From positions 26,061 through 90,060 of the forward strand of contig CALEAD010000079.1 in assembly GCA_937943625.1 (NCBI GenBank): a stretch of 64,000 bases of DNA, in the 5' to 3' direction. The notes below the pieces were generated by a model. The model was not told where the DNA came from. It searched no databases and was given only the letters and a program-made list of their open reading frames with translations. Each line of letters starts with the position of its first letter. The first letter of the stretch is position 1. Source of the DNA: an uncultured Anaerolineae bacterium (lineage in GTDB: Bacteria > Chloroflexota > Anaerolineae > Promineifilales > Promineifilaceae). The position numbers and the translations under genes were made by a program. Below, piece after piece: positions 37,401 through 46,914 of this stretch.

Positions 37401-38621
37401 ATGAAAATTCTCGAAGTGCTAACCTATTATCGCCCCTGGGTCAGTGGACTGACCATCTACGTAGAGCGCCTGAGCCGCGCCCTGGTGCGGCAGGGGCATG
37501 AAGTGACGGTGCTGACCAGCCAGTATGATCCCAGCCTGCCTCGCTATGCGGTCATGGATGGCGTGAAGGTAGTGCGCATTCCCGTTGCATACCGCGTCAG
37601 CAAAGGGGTGCTGATGCCGGGGTTTGGCCCCATGGCCTGGAAACTGGTTAACCGCCACGAGGTTGTACATTTGCATTTGCCGCAGTTTGACGCGCCGGGG
37701 GTGGCGCTGCGCGGCCGTTTGCTGCATAAGCCAGTTGTGCTTACCTATCATTGCGATCTGCAATTGCCTGCTGGCCTGTTCAATCGCGTGGCAGACAGCG
37801 TGGTGCAGGTGCAAAACAGGCTGGCAGGCGCGCTGGCCGACGCCGTGGTGACGTATACGCGCGATTACGCGGAAAACACGCCATTTCTCAGGCAGTACAT
37901 GGGCAAAAAGCTGCACATTATTCCGCCACCGGTGGAGTTGACCCCCTGTGAGGATGCGGAAGTAGCCGCATTCAGGGCGCGGCACGGGCTGGCAGGCAAG
38001 GCCGTTATCGGTATCTCCGCACGCCTGGCAGCAGAAAAGGGGATTGAGGTGCTGCTGAAGGCGCTGCCAGAGGTGCTGGCGCAACACCCGAACGCGGTGG
38101 TGCTGCACGCCGGCCCATACAAGGAGATTGTGGGGGAAGAGGCTTATGCGGCGCGCCTGGAGCCGCTGTTTCAGCAACATGCGGCGCATTATAAGCGGCT
38201 GGGCACGCTGCTGGGCGCGGAACTGACGGCATTTTATCGCAGTCTGGATGTGCTGTGTATTTGCAGCCTAAACAGTACGGAGAGCTTTGGCCTGGTGCAG
38301 ATTGAGGCGATGAGCAGTGGTGTGCCGGTGGCAGCCTGTGCTCTACCAGGAGTGCGTCAACCGGTGACAATGACGGGCATGGGAGAGATCACGGCCGTTG
38401 CCGACCATCACGCCCTGGCGCAGGCCATTAATCGCATTTTGGCTGACAAAGCTGCTTACCAGCGCGATGCACGCCTGATCGCCGATAGCTTTAGTCCAGA
38501 CCAGACGGCCGCTGCATACGGTCGTCTTTTTGCCGCTCTGCAACAAGGCCAGGTAGACCACAATGCTCCCGACCCCCCCGCTTATGAGCGGCTGCGGCAA
38601 ATGCGAGACGGCCGTAAATGA
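37401..38621 (+). CDS. GT4-family glycosyltransferase
   Basis: 406 residues, GT-B fold. N-terminus 'KILEVLTYYRPWVSGLTIYV' has the glycine-rich acceptor loop; the donor side shows 'GISARLAAEKGIEVLLKAL' and the EX7E motif in 'ESFGLVQIEAMSSGVPV'. It transfers a sugar from a nucleotide donor to a lipid or glycan acceptor at the inner membrane face. Its neighbours suggest glycolipid or polysaccharide assembly. The gap of 80 bases before it has no clear terminator. Confidence 0.95.
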   Translation: MKILEVLTYYRPWVSGLTIYVERLSRALVRQGHEVTVLTSQYDPSLPRYAVMDGVKVVRIPVAYRVSKGVLMPGFGPMAWKLVNRHEVVHLHLPQFDAPGVALRGRLLHKPVVLTYHCDLQLPAGLFNRVADSVVQVQNRLAGALADAVVTYTRDYAENTPFLRQYMGKKLHIIPPPVELTPCEDAEVAAFRARHGLAGKAVIGISARLAAEKGIEVLLKALPEVLAQHPNAVVLHAGPYKEIVGEEAYAARLEPLFQQHAAHYKRLGTLLGAELTAFYRSLDVLCICSLNSTESFGLVQIEAMSSGVPVAACALPGVRQPVTMTGMGEITAVADHHALAQAINRILADKAAYQRDARLIADSFSPDQTAAAYGRLFAALQQGQVDHNAPDPPAYERLRQMRDGRK

Positions 38622-38638
38622 GGCGCAGGAGGCAGGCA

Positions 38639-38702
38639 ACCGGCGGTCTGCCACTCTGCGGTCGGCCGTCTGCGGTCTACCATTTTACCGTCGGCGGTCA
38701 TT
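38639..38702. repeat. Palindromic intergenic repeat, family A (core)
   Basis: 'CCGGCGGTCTGCCACTCTGC' followed by 'GGTCGGCCGTCTGCGGTCTA' and 'CCGTCGGCGGTCATTTCCC'. All three segments are variants of the family core. Confidence 0.6.
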
Positions 38703-38717
38703 TCCCAGGAGATACGC

Positions 38718-41678
38718 GTGATTGAAAACGACGACCTGCTCTGGCGACAGCTAAAGACCATCCCCGCCTTTCGCGCCCTGCTGCGGGCAATAGAGTCACG
38801 CTTCTACCGCCACCTGGAGCTGCCGGGGCCGGTGCTGGATGTGGGCTGTGGCGACGGACACTTTGCCCAGATGACTTTTGACCACCCCCTGGACGTGGGC
38901 ATTGACCCCTGGTGGGGACCGCTGCGTAAGGCGCAGCGCAGCGGCGCGTATCGCCTGGTGCTGCAAGGGCTGGGCGACCGGCTGCCCTTCCCCGACCACA
39001 CCTTTGCCAGCGTCATCAGCAACTCCGTGCTAGAACACATTCCCGACGTGCAACCAGTCCTCAACGAGATTAGCCGCGTGCTGAAGCCCAACGGCCGTCT
39101 CGTCATCACCATGCCCAGCCACTACTTTACGCAAAACCTGGGTGGCGCCGCTTTCTGCAACAGCCTGGGCCTGCCAGAGCTGGCCGACCGCTATCGTTGG
39201 CTCTTCAACCGCATTGCCCGCCACGCACATACCGACACCGCCGAAGTATGGGCACAACGGCTGGCCCAGGCGGGCTTTGTGGTCGAGCGCTGGCAGTATT
39301 ATTTTTCGCCAGGGGCGCTGCGGGCGCTGGAGTGGGGACACGCCCAGGGGCTGCCCGCTGCGGTGTTGCACGCGCTGACCGGCCACTGGATTGTTGCTCC
39401 CTGGGAGAGCAGCCTGCGCCGCACGGAACAATGGCTACGGCCGTTCTTCCACGAAGAAGCGCCAGAAAATGGGGCATACGTGCTGTTTGTGGCGCGCAAA
39501 GCGGCCGATGGGCCGGTAGAGGTGAACCTGCCGGCCGCACGGCCGTTTACCCTGGCAGAGCTGGAGCAGGAGATAGCACAAGAGCAAGAGACAGGGCGGA
39601 AAATAGAGATAGCACCGGAGCCAGAGAGAGGGCAGGAGTATGAAACAGCAATAGAGATCGAGCAAGCAACAGCGTTAGAGACAAAGCGGGAGGCGGGACG
39701 GGCGCTAGCACGAGAGCAAACGGAAGAGAAGGCTGAAAGGCAAAGACAAACAGCAGGGATGGTTGGGGTGGCGTTGTTGGCGCTGCTGTTTGCCACGCTG
39801 GGGGTGTTGAATCTGCATGGGGGGGAGGCAAACTGGCGTGGCGCGCTGACGCAGTTCGCGCTGAGTGCGCTCTTTTTGTGGCTGCTGCAGCGCTGGCAAG
39901 GGGAAGAGAACAGCCATTTCCGCGCCCGTTTCCATTTGCCCAGGCTGCCGCACCTGCCGCGCCAATGGCTGCTGCTGTTACCAGCCCTGCTGCTTTCGAC
40001 CCTTTCCTTCAGCAGCTCAGGCGCACAACGGCCATTGCTGGCGCTGGTGTTCTGGGTGGCTGCGGCCGGGCTCGCGCTTTATGCTCTCTGGCCACCTGCC
40101 CCAGGCGCGCCTGCCCAACCTGCCCCAGACCTGTCCGACAGCAGCCTCATCGCCCTGGCACTGTTTGTGCTGGCGCTGCTGTTGCGCACCATTAATCTGA
40201 CGGGGCTGCCCTTCATCATCAACGGCATAGAGGCCCTGCAAGGATTGGAAGGATTGCGCGCCGCACGAGGGGAATGGGGCACAATTTTTGGCAGTAGCTG
40301 GCAGGGCAACCCCGCTTTGCCCTACTTTCTGCTCGCCCTGCCGCTGGAGCTGTTTGGGCCAACGGCCGTTTCTGTGCGACTGCTTTCGCCACTGGTGGGC
40401 GCACTGACGGTTGTGGCCACCTTTTGGCTGGGGCAAATGGTATGGGGACGCCAGGTAGGGCTGGCAGCGGCTTTGCTGCTGCTGGGCAGCCATTGGCATT
40501 TGCACTACAGCCGCCTGGGGCTAACCGTCATCTGGGAACCGTTGTGGGCGCTGCTGGCAGTGACCCTGGTAAGCGCGGCCTGGCAGAAGCAGCAAGATGG
40601 CAAGGCGTGGCTATTGGCCGGAACGGCCGTTGGCCTAAGCATGAACTTTATGCGCCACCCATTGCTATTACCCTTATTGTTGCTGCTGGCGCTGGCGCTG
40701 GCAGCGCTAACAGCACGCCCGGCCCTGCGCGCGCAAGGGCGCAACCTGGCGGCAGCCCTACTGCTGGCGCTGGTCATCGCCCTACCGCAGTTGCTACACC
40801 AGCGTAGCCTGCCTCTTTCCACCTGGCGACAAGACAGCATTCTCAACCCGCAGACAAACTGGCTGGCGCAAGAAGCAGCGCGCACCGGGCAAACAGAAAC
40901 GGCCGTCATGCAGCAACAGCTTTGGCAAGGGATGCTGGCGCTCAACGCCCCGCGTGATAACAGCCTCTCTTACCGCGCGCAAAGCAGCTTGCTGGGATTT
41001 GGCGCCGCGCTGCTGCTGGCGCTAGGAGTGCTAACGGCCGTGCTCAGCCTGCCAGACGCGCGCGCGCTGCTGCTGTTGTTGTGGCTAGGCGCAGGCCTAC
41101 TGGGCGAAGCGGCGCTGTTGCCCAACCCACCGCAAAGTGACCGGCTCCTGCTGCTGACTCCAACGCTGGCGCTACTAGGCGGGCTGGGGCTGGCAAAATG
41201 GCTCGCCATACTGCACAAAGCAAACGTCTTCAACGGCCGTTGGGCAACAATGCTGCTTATTGCCATCGCCACGTTGTTTACCGCCGGTGAGATAGGGTAT
41301 TATTATGGACGATATCCCAGTGAGAACAGCTTTGCCGACCGCAACACCGAAATTGCTCACCGCATCGCCGATTATCTGAACACACTGGATGGGAGCTGGA
41401 GCGTTTACTTTTATGGCCCACCCTCCATGTACGTGGATTTTCCCACTATTCCCTTTCTGGCGCGCTCCTTCCAAAAGGGCCAAAATTTATTTGACGTCGT
41501 GCCCACAGAGCAAGCATTCTTGCCCGTTGCCAATACGACCAATGTGGCGCTGCTCTTTTTGCCAGAGCGCGCCGCGGAAGCCACCGCCCTGCAAACCATG
41601 TACCCTGGCGGGCAATGGCGTGTGTTTAGCGGCCGCTTTGCCGACCCATTGTTTTACAGTTTAGAAATCAGGGAGTGA
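38718..41678 (+). CDS. SAM methyltransferase fused to a polytopic GT39-like glycosyltransferase
   Basis: 986 residues from a GTG with AGGAG upstream. Residues 1-270 are a class I methyltransferase: motif I 'VLDVGCGDGHFAQM', then 'RLPFPDHTFASVISNSVLEH'. A charged, Glu/Arg/Gln-rich stretch (about 275-345, 'LEQEIAQEQETGRKIEIAPE') links to a membrane half with about 12 helices; 'INGIEALQGLEGLRAARGEW' resembles the first outer loop of PMT/GT39 enzymes, with a conserved acidic residue. The link between cytoplasmic methylation and extracytoplasmic glycosylation in one chain is unusual. The linker DNA is markedly purine-rich, unlike its surroundings. Confidence 0.85.
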   Translation: MIENDDLLWRQLKTIPAFRALLRAIESRFYRHLELPGPVLDVGCGDGHFAQMTFDHPLDVGIDPWWGPLRKAQRSGAYRLVLQGLGDRLPFPDHTFASVISNSVLEHIPDVQPVLNEISRVLKPNGRLVITMPSHYFTQNLGGAAFCNSLGLPELADRYRWLFNRIARHAHTDTAEVWAQRLAQAGFVVERWQYYFSPGALRALEWGHAQGLPAAVLHALTGHWIVAPWESSLRRTEQWLRPFFHEEAPENGAYVLFVARKAADGPVEVNLPAARPFTLAELEQEIAQEQETGRKIEIAPEPERGQEYETAIEIEQATALETKREAGRALAREQTEEKAERQRQTAGMVGVALLALLFATLGVLNLHGGEANWRGALTQFALSALFLWLLQRWQGEENSHFRARFHLPRLPHLPRQWLLLLPALLLSTLSFSSSGAQRPLLALVFWVAAAGLALYALWPPAPGAPAQPAPDLSDSSLIALALFVLALLLRTINLTGLPFIINGIEALQGLEGLRAARGEWGTIFGSSWQGNPALPYFLLALPLELFGPTAVSVRLLSPLVGALTVVATFWLGQMVWGRQVGLAAALLLLGSHWHLHYSRLGLTVIWEPLWALLAVTLVSAAWQKQQDGKAWLLAGTAVGLSMNFMRHPLLLPLLLLLALALAALTARPALRAQGRNLAAALLLALVIALPQLLHQRSLPLSTWRQDSILNPQTNWLAQEAARTGQTETAVMQQQLWQGMLALNAPRDNSLSYRAQSSLLGFGAALLLALGVLTAVLSLPDARALLLLLWLGAGLLGEAALLPNPPQSDRLLLLTPTLALLGGLGLAKWLAILHKANVFNGRWATMLLIAIATLFTAGEIGYYYGRYPSENSFADRNTEIAHRIADYLNTLDGSWSVYFYGPPSMYVDFPTIPFLARSFQKGQNLFDVVPTEQAFLPVANTTNVALLFLPERAAEATALQTMYPGGQWRVFSGRFADPLFYSLEIRE

Positions 41679-41794
41679 AGTAAGTTGAAGGTTACCAGCA
41701 GTTCTCAATTTGGGCGCGGTCCATCAGGCTGTATTGACCGCCGACAATCAATCACCGACCACTCCACACGCCCTACTCCCTACTCACTAAGGCT

Positions 41795-43081
41795 ATGAAC
41801 AGTCAACCCTCTCAGCCAGAAGAATACTTCTCGCCCCCCTGGGGACGCACAATGAAGGCGACTGTGGCCATTCTTACCCTGCTGCTGGCAGCGCTGATTG
41901 CGTATCGCTTCCAGGGGCTCATTGCGCAAATAACCATTGCCGCGATTTTGGCCTACCTGCTCAATCCCATCATCAGCTTTGTAGACCAAAAGACCTCGCT
42001 CACGCGCGGCCAGGTGATTTTGATCGCTTATTTATTAACGGCCGTTGGCTTCATCTGGGCCATGATTGCCCTGGGGGTAGCCGCTTTTCAAGAATTGAGC
42101 GCGCTAATTCGCCAGGCGCCTATCCTCATTGATCAGGTCACAGATATCTTTCGGCAGCTAACCACCCGCACCGAACCAATCGAACTCGGCCCCTTTCATG
42201 TTGATCCCATCATCATTCCCTGGGATGCCATTACCACACAAATTGTGCGCCTGATCGAGCCGCTCCTGTCACGCAGCGGGCAGTTTGTGGGGCAGGCAAC
42301 AACGGCCGTTGTCTCGCTCATCGGCAACTTCATATTTATATTCGTCATCTCCATCTACATCGCCCTGGAAATTCCCAAGCTCTCTGGCTACGTGGGTGAT
42401 TTTGCCCAAACCCCAGGCTACCGCCACGATGCCGAGCGGCTGACACGCGAATTCGGCCGTGTCTGGAGTTCATACCTGCGTGGGCAAGTCATTTTGGGGC
42501 TGGTGATTGGCTTTGCCGTGTGGATAGGGCTGGCTATTTTGGGCGTGCAAAACGCCCTGGCGCTGGGCATTCTCTCAGGTTTGCTGGAGTTTATTCCCAT
42601 TTTAGGCCCCCTCATTGGCGGCGGCGCCGCCGTTGCCGTTGCCTTTTTCCAGCCGGAAAATTACCTGGGGCTAGCAAACTGGCAATACGCCCTGGCCGTG
42701 CTGGCGCTGATGATCCTAATCCAGCAACTGGAAAATAACATCCTGGTTCCACGTATTGTGGGTGACGCGTTGGACCTGCATCCGCTCATTGTGATGATTG
42801 CTGTGTTCATGGGCGGCTCGTTAGCAGGCATTTTAGGGGCGATCCTGGCCGCACCGATCGTGGCGACGCTAAAGCTGTTGGGCATTTACGGCTGGCGCAA
42901 GATGTTTGATCTGCCCCCTTTCCCCACGCCAGAAAAAGAGGCGCCACCACCTGAATCTGCGTTTACGCAGCAATTGACCGACTGGCTGGCGTGGGTACGT
43001 CAGCGCCTGCATAGCCGACGCAACACAGAGACAGAAACCCCACCCGTTCAAGAGGGGGCTGATTTGGAGATTAGAGATTAA
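41795..43081 (+). CDS. AI-2E / PerM-family permease
   Basis: 428 residues, about eight membrane helices. 'IAAILAYLLNPIISFVD', 'GLVIGFAVWIGLAILGVQNA', 'GLLEFIPILGPLIGGGAA' and 'NNILVPRIVGDALDLHPLIV' are the conserved family blocks. Members include TqsA and sodium-proton antiporters, so the transported species is not certain. The C-terminal 75 residues are a charged cytoplasmic tail. It stands alone, with 116 bases of degenerate repeat DNA upstream and a full family A element downstream. Confidence 0.92.
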   Translation: MNSQPSQPEEYFSPPWGRTMKATVAILTLLLAALIAYRFQGLIAQITIAAILAYLLNPIISFVDQKTSLTRGQVILIAYLLTAVGFIWAMIALGVAAFQELSALIRQAPILIDQVTDIFRQLTTRTEPIELGPFHVDPIIIPWDAITTQIVRLIEPLLSRSGQFVGQATTAVVSLIGNFIFIFVISIYIALEIPKLSGYVGDFAQTPGYRHDAERLTREFGRVWSSYLRGQVILGLVIGFAVWIGLAILGVQNALALGILSGLLEFIPILGPLIGGGAAVAVAFFQPENYLGLANWQYALAVLALMILIQQLENNILVPRIVGDALDLHPLIVMIAVFMGGSLAGILGAILAAPIVATLKLLGIYGWRKMFDLPPFPTPEKEAPPPESAFTQQLTDWLAWVRQRLHSRRNTETETPPVQEGADLEIRD

Positions 43082-43108
43082 AGATTAGAAACTGGAGACA
43101 ACCAATTT

Positions 43109-43236
43109 GGGCACGATTCAAGCAATCTTTACAACTGGACACTGGCAATTTTGCCAATGATGGGCACTCTTCTGTCGGCCGTCTGCGGTCAGAGATTTGG
43201 TAAAGCACTGTTTCCGGAGAAGATGAACCATGCCCC
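43109..43236. repeat. Palindromic intergenic repeat, family A (full-length)
   Basis: 128 bases, left end 'GGGCACGATTCAAGCAATCT', right end 'GGAGAAGATGAACCATGCCC'. Shares 'CAATTTTGCCA.TGATGGGCA' centre with the copy at 60082. Confidence 0.85.
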
Positions 43237-43267
43237 AAGTGCCAATCCCTAATCTCTCCCTTTAATA

Positions 43268-44488
43268 ATGAAGATGGGTTCAGAAGCGTTGCGTGAAGCG
43301 ATTACGGCCGTTCAGGCAGGCAACCGCGCGCAGGCCAGGGCATTGCTGCTGGCGCTGCTGGAACAAGAACCGCACAACGAAATGGCCTGGCTGTGGCTCA
43401 GCGATGTGCTAGAAGAGCCAAAAGAGCGCATAGTTGCCCTGGAAAACGCCCTGGCGATTAATCCGCAGCGGGTGCAAACCCGCCGGCGCCTGGCCCAGGT
43501 GCGCCAACTGGCTATCTCTGCAGATGGCCTTCAGCCAGAAACAACCGTTGGCGAAGCAGCCAGAAAAACAAGAACGCAAGATGCCAGGCAAGCCAGATAC
43601 CTGGCCCTCACCCAACAAGTGAAGCAGGCGCCCGAAGATGCCGCCGCCTGGTTTGCCCTCAGCCAGATTGTAGACAGCGTCGAAGATCAGATCATCTTCC
43701 TGGAAGAAGCAGTGGCGCAAAACCCCAATCACCGCGCCGCGCAGATCAGGCTGACCCAGCTACAGCTGGCGCGCCAGGATGAGATCGCCCTGGGTAAAGC
43801 GTATGAAGCGCACAACAAGCTCACCCAGGCGGCCCACGTTTACCGCATGGCCACACGCCACGGGGACTCTTCTGTTGAAGGCGTCATTGCCCAAAAGCGG
43901 CTGCGCGAGGTGAAGGTACAGCTTCGCGCACAGCATAGGCAACTGGCGTTCAACCCACCGCCGCTGCCCGCCGCCAATCATGCCCTGGCACAAGGACGCG
44001 CCGCAGAAGAGCGGGGGGATTGGGCACAAGCCATTGCCGCCTACATCACCGCGCTGCAAACGGCCGAAACCGCCCAAACTCGTACCCTGGCGCAGATCCG
44101 GCTGGAAACGGCCGTGCGCCAGCAAAAACTCCCGCCGATTAAACTTGCCTCGCCCACCAGCACCCTGTGGCGGTTGGGCATCGGCCCGGCGCTACTCTAT
44201 CTGATCCTGCTCACCCTGCATGGTGGGTTAAACCCGCTGCGCCTGCCCTGGCTGCTGCTAATCAGCACTCTTGGCGCTCTGGCCGGCGGGCTGCTCCTGG
44301 TCGCGGTCATGATTTTGCCACACCACATCGTGGGGAAAAGACTGCTGGGCACAGACGGCCATGCTGACGCCTTCACCCGCGCCCTTTTCAACGTGTTGGG
44401 TGCGCTGCTCATCTTGTGGCCCTTTTCCCTGTTGCTGCTAGACGCAGTGCAACGCCTGGCCGTTTACACACCGGTTATCCCGCCATAG
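43268..44488 (+). CDS. TPR-repeat protein with C-terminal membrane helices
   Basis: 406 residues. The N-terminal 280 residues are helical repeats of TPR type: 'AREALLLALLEQEPHNEMAW'-style units, 'KERIVALENALAINPQRVQT', 'EDQIIFLEEAVAQNPNHRAA'. Three hydrophobic segments follow ('LLYLILLTLHGGLNPL', 'LLISTLGALAGGLLLVAVM', 'VLGALLILWPFSLLLL'). Likely a scaffold at the membrane; partners unknown. ATG at 43274 is an alternative start. The rhomboid gene follows after eight bases and is probably cotranscribed. Confidence 0.75.
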   Translation: MKMGSEALREAITAVQAGNRAQARALLLALLEQEPHNEMAWLWLSDVLEEPKERIVALENALAINPQRVQTRRRLAQVRQLAISADGLQPETTVGEAARKTRTQDARQARYLALTQQVKQAPEDAAAWFALSQIVDSVEDQIIFLEEAVAQNPNHRAAQIRLTQLQLARQDEIALGKAYEAHNKLTQAAHVYRMATRHGDSSVEGVIAQKRLREVKVQLRAQHRQLAFNPPPLPAANHALAQGRAAEERGDWAQAIAAYITALQTAETAQTRTLAQIRLETAVRQQKLPPIKLASPTSTLWRLGIGPALLYLILLTLHGGLNPLRLPWLLLISTLGALAGGLLLVAVMILPHHIVGKRLLGTDGHADAFTRALFNVLGALLILWPFSLLLLDAVQRLAVYTPVIPP

Positions 44489-44496
44489 GATGCGTG

Positions 44497-45192
44497 ATGA
44501 TTCCCCTCAGTGACACAGAGCCGAACCGCTACATTCGCCAGCCGTACATGGTGTTCGCCATTATCATCCTCAACATCGTGGTGATGTCATATGAATATTC
44601 CTTGCTGGCCACCAACGAGGCTGCGTTCCTTGATTTCGTCTATCGTTATGGCATGATTCCGCGCGCCATTTTGGAGCAGCGCGGTGGAGGGGCGCTTTCC
44701 GCTATCACGCAGATGTTTTTGCACGGCGGCATGTTTCACCTGTTGGGCAACATGTTGGCGCTGGCGGTATACGGCCGTCGCTTAGAAGATGCGTGCGGCC
44801 CCTGGCGTTTCCTGCTTTTTTACCTGACGACCGGTGTCCTGGCCGAAGTAATTTACATCCTGGCGCAGGCTAACCAGGAAATCCCTGGCATAGGGGCAAG
44901 CGGCGCTGTCTTTGGCGTGATGGGCGCCTATCTCATTCTTTACCCTACCGGGCGCATCCGCACGCTGGTTGTCCTGGGGTTTGTGCCCATTTTCCCCAAA
45001 ATTCGCGCCTATTGGATCATCCTGTACTTTTTTGCCGTCCAGATTATCCCGGCGCTGCAAACGCTGCTAAACGAGGCCGACTACCAGGTAGCACATTGGG
45101 CACACCTGGGTGGGTTTATCGCTTCTTTGACGGTCTTCTTTTTTTTACGTCCGGAAGCCTTTCATAGATACCAGAACGAGATGGTTCTTTGA
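44497..45192 (+). CDS. Rhomboid-family intramembrane serine protease
   Basis: 231 residues from the ATG at 44497 with AGGA upstream (the ORF track start overlaps the TPR gene out of frame). Six membrane helices; catalytic Ser in 'GIGASGAVFGVMGAYLI' (about residue 135) and His in 'VAHWAHLGGFIASL' (about 203), plus the 'MFLHGGMFHLLGNMLAL' helix with HxxxN. Cuts transmembrane segments of unknown substrates. Its last 77 bases overlap the 3' end of the convergent histidine kinase gene. Confidence 0.94.
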   Translation: MIPLSDTEPNRYIRQPYMVFAIIILNIVVMSYEYSLLATNEAAFLDFVYRYGMIPRAILEQRGGGALSAITQMFLHGGMFHLLGNMLALAVYGRRLEDACGPWRFLLFYLTTGVLAEVIYILAQANQEIPGIGASGAVFGVMGAYLILYPTGRIRTLVVLGFVPIFPKIRAYWIILYFFAVQIIPALQTLLNEADYQVAHWAHLGGFIASLTVFFFLRPEAFHRYQNEMVL

Positions 45193-46384
45193 ATTGATTG
45201 GTGGATATGGGCAGGTAGACCGTCACACTACTTCCCTTACCGCGCTCGCTTTCTAAAGTGACACGGCCGTTGTGCGCTTCTACCAACATTTTTACAATAA
45301 ACAGCCCTAGCCCTTTTCCGCGCGTTTCGTTGTATTGCAACAGCGAGACATCAGCGGCCGTGTGCGCACGGTAATAAAGCTGAAAGGCGCGCGTAATTTC
45401 CTCCCGACTCATACCAATGCCGGTGTCTGTGATGCGTATCACGGCCGTTTCTCCTTCTTGCCCACTGTAAACAGAAATCTTGCCTCCCTTTGTGGTGTAC
45501 TTGATGGCATTCGTCAACAAGTTAAACAACACCTGCTGAATGCGAATGGCATCTACGTTTAACAATAGCGGTTGGGAATGCAGGTGTTGCTCAATCGTTA
45601 ACCCGCGCCCCTCCGCAAGATGCGCGACCAGGCTGGTTACCTCTTGTATGAGCGGGTTAAGATCATGTTGCGCCACTTGCAACCGCAGGCTACCCTGTTC
45701 GATTTGATCCAGGTCCAAAAAATCGTTAATCAACCAATCCATGTGGCTGGTTTGCAAGTAAATCAGCCGCAGAAATTCTTGCACCTTACCAATTGTCTCA
45801 GGCGAAAGCAGGCGCTGCGCCAGGTCACTATACGCACGAATAATCGTTAACGGCGCGCGCAGGTCATGCGCGGCCATCGAAAGGAAGAGCGTCTTCAAGC
45901 GGTCCAGACGCTGCAAATCCTGGTTCAACTGTGCCAGGCGTTCCTTCGTCAGCGCCAGTTCATTGCGATTCTGCGTCAGGCGCTGCTCTGCTTCGGCGGT
46001 ATGGGTCACGTCCTCAGCAATTAGCAACAGCCCCCTGCCTAGCTCATAATCATGTATCATCGTCATGGAAATATCGAGATACACGATTTGACCACTCAAC
46101 TGGCGCCGATGCACGCGCTCGAAAGCGAGATAGGGCAGTCGGCCGTCGAGAACGGCCGTCAGCTCCTCTTCGACGCCAACAAACTCCCACATGGTGTCCG
46201 AAAGGGGTTGGCCAAGATAGCGCTCCCCCGGCAGCGAAAGCACGGAAGCAAAATTATCCGAGGTGCGCAGTATACGGAAATCTGGCGAAACGAACGCATA
46301 GGCAATGCGATGAATAAGACCAAAAACTTTGGTGACGTGTGCGGCAAGCATAATTGAGTCTAAATCAAGGGGTGGAAGGGTCAT
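45116..46384 (-). CDS. PAS-domain sensor histidine kinase
   Basis: 422 residues from the ATG at 46384; the upstream ORF-track part lies inside the GTPase gene in another frame. No membrane helix. N-terminal PAS-like domain (about 20-150, 'DFRILRTSDNFASVLSLPG'), short coiled coil, phosphoacceptor 'MAAHDLRAPLTIIRAYSDL', N box 'FNLLTNAIKYTTKGG', G1 'DTGIGMS', G2 'GKGLGLFIV'. Gene start overlaps the GTPase stop by 20 bases, so the two are translated together. The tail 'LPDVKKRRPSKKR' is encoded by DNA shared with the rhomboid gene. Confidence 0.93.
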   Translation of the reverse strand: MTLPPLDLDSIMLAAHVTKVFGLIHRIAYAFVSPDFRILRTSDNFASVLSLPGERYLGQPLSDTMWEFVGVEEELTAVLDGRLPYLAFERVHRRQLSGQIVYLDISMTMIHDYELGRGLLLIAEDVTHTAEAEQRLTQNRNELALTKERLAQLNQDLQRLDRLKTLFLSMAAHDLRAPLTIIRAYSDLAQRLLSPETIGKVQEFLRLIYLQTSHMDWLINDFLDLDQIEQGSLRLQVAQHDLNPLIQEVTSLVAHLAEGRGLTIEQHLHSQPLLLNVDAIRIQQVLFNLLTNAIKYTTKGGKISVYSGQEGETAVIRITDTGIGMSREEITRAFQLYYRAHTAADVSLLQYNETRGKGLGLFIVKMLVEAHNGRVTLESERGKGSSVTVYLPISTNQFKEPSRSGIYERLPDVKKRRPSKKR

Positions 46385-46889
46385 AAATCGTTTCCAATCT
46401 ATCGGCAAGATAATTAAACGCTTCTTCAACCGCCTGGCCAGTTTTGGCGCTGGTGAGAAAGTATTCGGTCCGAAGCGCCTGGCTAACGGCCATGAGTTGC
46501 TCATCGTCTATCATGCGCTCGGCAACCAGGTCCGCCTTATTCCCCACCAGCAAGAGTGCAGCCTGGGGATTACTCACGCGCACCTGGTGCACGTAGCGTT
46601 GCAAGGTCTCCAGGGTATTGGGGCGCGTCAGGTCACAAACGACAATAGCGCCGGCCGTGCCGGCCAGGTAACCTGTTTCACGGTGAGAGAGCTCATTGCC
46701 ACCAACCAGGTCCCAAATCAGTAAATTCAGGGTATAGCCATCGCGGCTGAGTGTGCGCCGCGACACGGCTACGCCAATGGTGCTGAGATATTTTTCGTCG
46801 AAGCGCCCTTCAACAAAGCGACGCACCAGGCTGGTTTTGCCAACGGCAAAGTCACCCATTAAACAAATTTTCTTTTGCACAACTTTCAT
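46365..46889 (-). CDS. Ras-like small GTPase (Rup/MglA/Rab-like)
   Basis: 174 residues, whole chain a small G domain. G1 P-loop 'GDFAVGKTS' (12-20), switch I Thr in 'LSTIGVAV' (37), G3 'WDLVGGNE' (59-66), G4 'NKAD' (117-120), G5 'SAK' (147-149). The switch II Gln of Ras/Rab (DTAGQE) is replaced by Gly-Asn, so intrinsic hydrolysis may be slow and depend on a partner. No lipid-anchor Cys at the end. Sits between a coiled-coil/longin-like membrane protein (26 bases upstream) and a histidine kinase (20-base overlap). Confidence 0.93.
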   Translation of the reverse strand: MKVVQKKICLMGDFAVGKTSLVRRFVEGRFDEKYLSTIGVAVSRRTLSRDGYTLNLLIWDLVGGNELSHRETGYLAGTAGAIVVCDLTRPNTLETLQRYVHQVRVSNPQAALLLVGNKADLVAERMIDDEQLMAVSQALRTEYFLTSAKTGQAVEEAFNYLADRLETIYDPSTP

Positions 46890-46914
46890 AACTGCAAATC
46901 TCCATTGCGATGCA

